From positions 1 through 6,675 of the forward strand of contig JAJNBK010000132.1 in NCBI GenBank assembly GCA_021155845.1: a DNA stretch of 6,675 nucleotides, read 5' to 3'. The translations under genes and the position numbers were made by a program. The notes below the pieces were generated by a model. It was not told where the DNA came from. It ran no database searches and saw only the letters and a list, made by a program, of their open reading frames with translations. Numbering within the stretch: position 1 is the first letter of the stretch; each line of letters begins with the position of its first letter. Source of the DNA: Nitrososphaeraceae archaeon (GTDB lineage: Archaea > Thermoproteota > Nitrososphaeria > Nitrososphaerales > Nitrososphaeraceae). Below are positions 5,051 to 6,675 of this stretch, one piece after another.

Positions 5051-5185
5051 GATTATTGGCAAACAATAATAATAATAATAGGCACATTGGTAGTCATTAT
5101 AATAGCACGTCTAACGAGGCCCTCCTTCTTATATAGCGGAAAGCAGAAATATCTAATCATTCTTTTATTTTTTCTTTACGCTTAA
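5051..5185 (+). other. possible small two-helix membrane peptide without a clear start
   Basis: This open frame between the two exported-protein genes encodes two hydrophobic stretches (TIIIIIGTLVVIIIA and YLIILLFFLYA) joined by a basic loop (RLTRPSFLYSGKQK), a plausible small membrane protein. No ATG or GTG is in frame; TTG 5087 would start inside the first helix. An ATG at 5047 would join the frame if one A were absent after it. Part of the isoleucine run simply translates an (ATA)n repeat (5065-5080), so coding is doubtful. Confidence 0.25.
5065..5080 (+). repeat. (AAT/ATA)5 trinucleotide repeat
   Basis: Perfect AATAATAATAATAATA run of 16 bases in the 181-bp gap between the paralogous genes. 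Unit changes here would not alter frame. Confidence 0.8.
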
Positions 5186-5188
5186 ATA
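5181..5188 (+). promoter_or_regulatory. TATA box of the 230-aa paralog
   Basis: CTTAAATA, 25-32 bp upstream of GTG 5213. The spacing supports a leaderless mRNA starting at this GTG. The ATG at 5209 is in another frame and stops after four codons. Confidence 0.6.
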
Positions 5189-5212
5189 ATCCATAATTAT
5201 CAGTCAAAATGA

Positions 5213-5905
5213 GTGTCTCCTAGACAAACAGTTTTTTTAATAGCAGGAATTTTCTCTATAATTGGCATAGCAGTGAGTGTTATTATCATTGCGATTGGCG
5301 GTGGATTTTCAGGACCGAGCGCTTCTATTACTGATCCGCCAACAGATGCTGATCTATGGAGAATTGGTCAGAAGATTAATGATGGAACGGAGCTAAATTA
5401 CTCTTTGACAATATTTAGCTCAGTTAGTTCACTTATTGGTGCGGAGGTATCTATCAATTTTTCTGAAGGTAAAAGTGATTATTGGAAAACAAATTTCCAT
5501 GTAATCAATGACACAATAGCCGAGGATATGACGATTTTGCTTTCAAAACAGCAGTTGATTCCAAAAAATAGCGTAGAAGAAAAATTTAAGCAGTATTTTA
5601 GACTTATAGAGAACTCGATTTTGTCTATAAGGGATATCGCAAGAGAACCAAAATATTTGGTCATAGGTGCCCCTTGGGATACCATTTTCGTAGGCGCGTC
5701 GTCGGTACCTGTCAAAGTCATACAAAAAGAAAACATTAAGACAAGCGTTGGAAATTTCGATTCCTTTATTATTGGATATAAAATAGGTTCTAAAACAAGT
5801 AAAATTTGGTTAACTCACGAAGTGCCTTTGCCCGTGAAGGCAGAAGTTTACAACTCTGAAGGCGATCTTTGGTATACATATAGACTGATTGGCATGAAAT
5901 TATAA
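5213..5905 (+). CDS. membrane-anchored protein, tandem paralog of the 360-aa exported protein
   Basis: A 230-residue protein with a strong N-terminal membrane helix (VFLIAGIFSIIGIAVSVIIIAIG, 7-29), then a Gly/Ser/Pro linker and a strand-rich extracellular domain (about 47-230). That domain lines up with residues 45-230 of the preceding gene product: LWRIGQK...LNYSL with WYVGEGAK...VKYNI, AEVSINFSE with FEMTIYFKE, PKYLVIGAP with LKWLSAYVP, and FDSFIIGYK...IWLTHEVPLPVKAEVY with IDTTIIRYH...WILNEFPYPVKAKTF. It lacks the second domain of its neighbour and appears to keep its helix as an anchor, with no clear cleavage site. The VPLPVKAEVY strand and the overall strand pattern recall curved-sheet folds such as LolA or DUF3108, but this is inference. 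Start GTG 5213 fits the TATA box. The paralogs have separate promoters. Confidence 0.85.
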   Translation: MSPRQTVFLIAGIFSIIGIAVSVIIIAIGGGFSGPSASITDPPTDADLWRIGQKINDGTELNYSLTIFSSVSSLIGAEVSINFSEGKSDYWKTNFHVINDTIAEDMTILLSKQQLIPKNSVEEKFKQYFRLIENSILSIRDIAREPKYLVIGAPWDTIFVGASSVPVKVIQKENIKTSVGNFDSFIIGYKIGSKTSKIWLTHEVPLPVKAEVYNSEGDLWYTYRLIGMKL

Positions 5906-5920
5906 CATTAAATCCTGCAA

Positions 5921-5942
5921 CTTGTATTATGCTTGTATTATG
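5921..5942. repeat. 11-bp perfect tandem duplication
   Basis: CTTGTATTATG occurs twice head-to-tail in the 72-bp gap between the convergent genes at 5905 and 5978. It looks like a recent slippage or duplication event; no function is apparent. Confidence 0.85.
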
Positions 5943-5952
5943 CTGCAATCAT

Positions 5953-5971
5953 AAAAGAAAAGAAAAGAAAG
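5953..5971 (-). terminator. (AAAAG)n polypurine tract; pyrimidine-rich terminator for the minus-strand gene
   Basis: Three full AAAAG units plus AAAG. On the minus strand this reads CTTTCTTTTCTTTTCTTTT, starting 7 bases after the stop of the 157-aa gene. T-rich tracts of this kind terminate archaeal transcription, so a terminator role is likely but not shown. Confidence 0.45.
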
Positions 5972-5977
5972 TCTAGT

Positions 5978-6451
5978 CTAATGAAGATAAACATTCTTCA
6001 TTAACCAGTCGCCATAAGATTTTACACGTTCATCTATCTTACACCAGAAGTGACAAGAGCCAGGGAGTACTTCTATCCTGCCTTTTTCAAATATTATCTT
6101 GACTCCTTCCTTACCTTCATACATATAGGCATCCTGAGCTTGGATATTGTTACCCATTATTTCTATCGCTTTTAACTTGATACTTTGGCGAGGGATAGGA
6201 AATTTTTTACGAAATTTATCTATTACTATTCCTATATTTTCCTCTCCATAAGATTCTATATGAGAAATTTTTTTTGTATCAGGAAAATGTAATTGCAAAT
6301 TTAGATTATATCTTGATCCTGTAAAAAGAGAGATCTCACTGATTTTTTGATATGCCCTATTGGGATTTTTATTTAAAATCACTTGTAAAAGATTTTTATT
6401 ACGTTCAATGTTTTCTCTTAATTCATCAATTAACGTGGAAAGCAGAACCAT
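5978..6451 (-). CDS. 157-aa soluble protein of unknown function
   Basis: No signal peptide or membrane helix. Residues 1-40 form an amphipathic, possibly coiled helix (LIDELRENIERNKNLLQVIL). The rest is alpha-beta: strands SRYNLNLQLHF, GVKIIFEKGRIEVLPG and a helix GIVIDKFRKKFPIPRQSIKL. The C-terminal SCHFWCKIDERVKSYGDWL carries Cys, His and Cys close together (CHFWC), but a zinc site would need further ligands, which are not evident. Basic overall. ATG 6451 is preceded by a TATA element about 30-42 bp upstream; the leader would be about 10 nt. It is divergent from the partial gene at 6532, with an 80-bp shared promoter region. I do not recognise the family, and describe it as conserved only by inference from its protein-like composition. 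Confidence 0.8.
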   Translation of the reverse strand: MVLLSTLIDELRENIERNKNLLQVILNKNPNRAYQKISEISLFTGSRYNLNLQLHFPDTKKISHIESYGEENIGIVIDKFRKKFPIPRQSIKLKAIEIMGNNIQAQDAYMYEGKEGVKIIFEKGRIEVLPGSCHFWCKIDERVKSYGDWLMKNVYLH

Positions 6452-6480
6452 TTTCTTGTTCTAATTATTATTTTATTATT

Positions 6481-6493
6481 GAATTATATATTT
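6481..6493 (-). promoter_or_regulatory. TATA element of the 157-aa gene, in a divergent promoter region
   Basis: Minus strand AAATATATAATTC, 30-42 bp upstream of ATG 6451. The same near-palindromic AT run lies 39-51 bp upstream of ATG 6532 on the plus strand, so it may serve both directions. Confidence 0.5.
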
Positions 6494-6531
6494 ACTAGCC
6501 TAAATTCATCTTTTTATTCGGGTTGCTAGAA

Positions 6532-6675
6532 ATGCATTTTATGTTTGCTTCAGACACGGATTCTGATAGAGCTAGTAGCATAGAAGATTATCAGAACACA
6601 TGTACGGAATTTATAAATGATATTAGTAGGGATTACAAGGATTGGGTAGACAGATATCAATTATCTCAAGAAGAG
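6532..6675 (+). CDS. small acidic helical protein, 3' partial
   Basis: An open frame from ATG 6532 to the window end, 48 codons with no stop. An alternative start at ATG 6541 would remove three residues. The sequence is polar and helix-forming, rich in Asp, Ser and Tyr: ASDTDSDRASSIEDYQNTCT, then EFINDISRDYKDWVDRYQ with hydrophobic residues spaced as in an amphipathic helix. No motif is recognised. It is divergent from the 157-aa gene. Support is the composition and the position behind an AT-rich promoter region; the remainder of the gene lies outside the window. Confidence 0.55.
   Translation, partial: MHFMFASDTDSDRASSIEDYQNTCTEFINDISRDYKDWVDRYQLSQEE

Noticed and set aside
5479..5736. Two minus-strand frames of 85 and 60 codons
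   Set aside because: Antisense shadows of the 230-residue membrane-anchored protein.

Overview
The window looks like a chromosomal segment of an ammonia-oxidising-type archaeon (Nitrososphaerota, formerly Thaumarchaeota), probably Nitrososphaera/Nitrosocosmicus-like. The evidence is AT-rich DNA with an archaeal-type tRNA-Glu(CUC), TATA boxes about 24-33 bp upstream of many start codons (consistent with leaderless or short-leader mRNAs), frequent GTG/TTG starts, a split-type tRNA-splicing endonuclease subunit, a DUF6659-like protein and a small CxxC/CxxC zinc-ribbon protein. The genus is inference.

Layout, left to right. (1) 2-340 (+): 3' part of a tRNA-splicing endonuclease subunit, cut by the window edge. 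(2) 506-874 (+): DUF6659-like protein behind a leaderless promoter. (3) 978-1121 (+): a 47-residue cysteine-rich protein. (4) 1122-1727: gene-poor AT-rich stretch with a hairpin and a possible gene remnant (1569-1725) ending 2 bp from the tRNA. (5) 1728-1802 (-): tRNA-Glu with its own TATA box. (6) 1969-2908 (+): one gene split in two by a frameshift at a (CTTG)3 repeat; the repaired protein is 311 residues, with a nucleotidyltransferase-like N-terminus and a helical, HEPN-reminiscent remainder. (7) 3050-2873 (-): zinc-ribbon protein, convergent with and overlapping the previous gene, whose start is out of frame. (8) 3423-3169 (-): small acidic protein with a strong Shine-Dalgarno site. (9) 3730-3566 (-): a 54-residue protein. 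(10) 3731-3948: TA-rich divergent promoter region. (11) 3949-5031 and 5213-5905 (+): two exported or membrane-anchored proteins that align along their length, a diverged tandem paralog pair in which only the first has an extra C-terminal beta-rich domain. (12) 6451-5978 (-): unrecognised 157-residue protein. (13) 6532-6675 (+): divergent partial gene running off the window.

Most genes appear to be single transcription units with their own TATA boxes, so there is no clear operon. The most interesting points are the tetranucleotide-repeat frameshift in the nucleotidyltransferase-like gene, the tandem paralogous exported proteins, and several places where one small indel would restore an open frame. 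The last may mean real decay, slippage-based switching or consensus errors in the assembly; sequence alone cannot separate these. I see no CRISPR array, insertion sequence, integrase, rRNA or replication origin.
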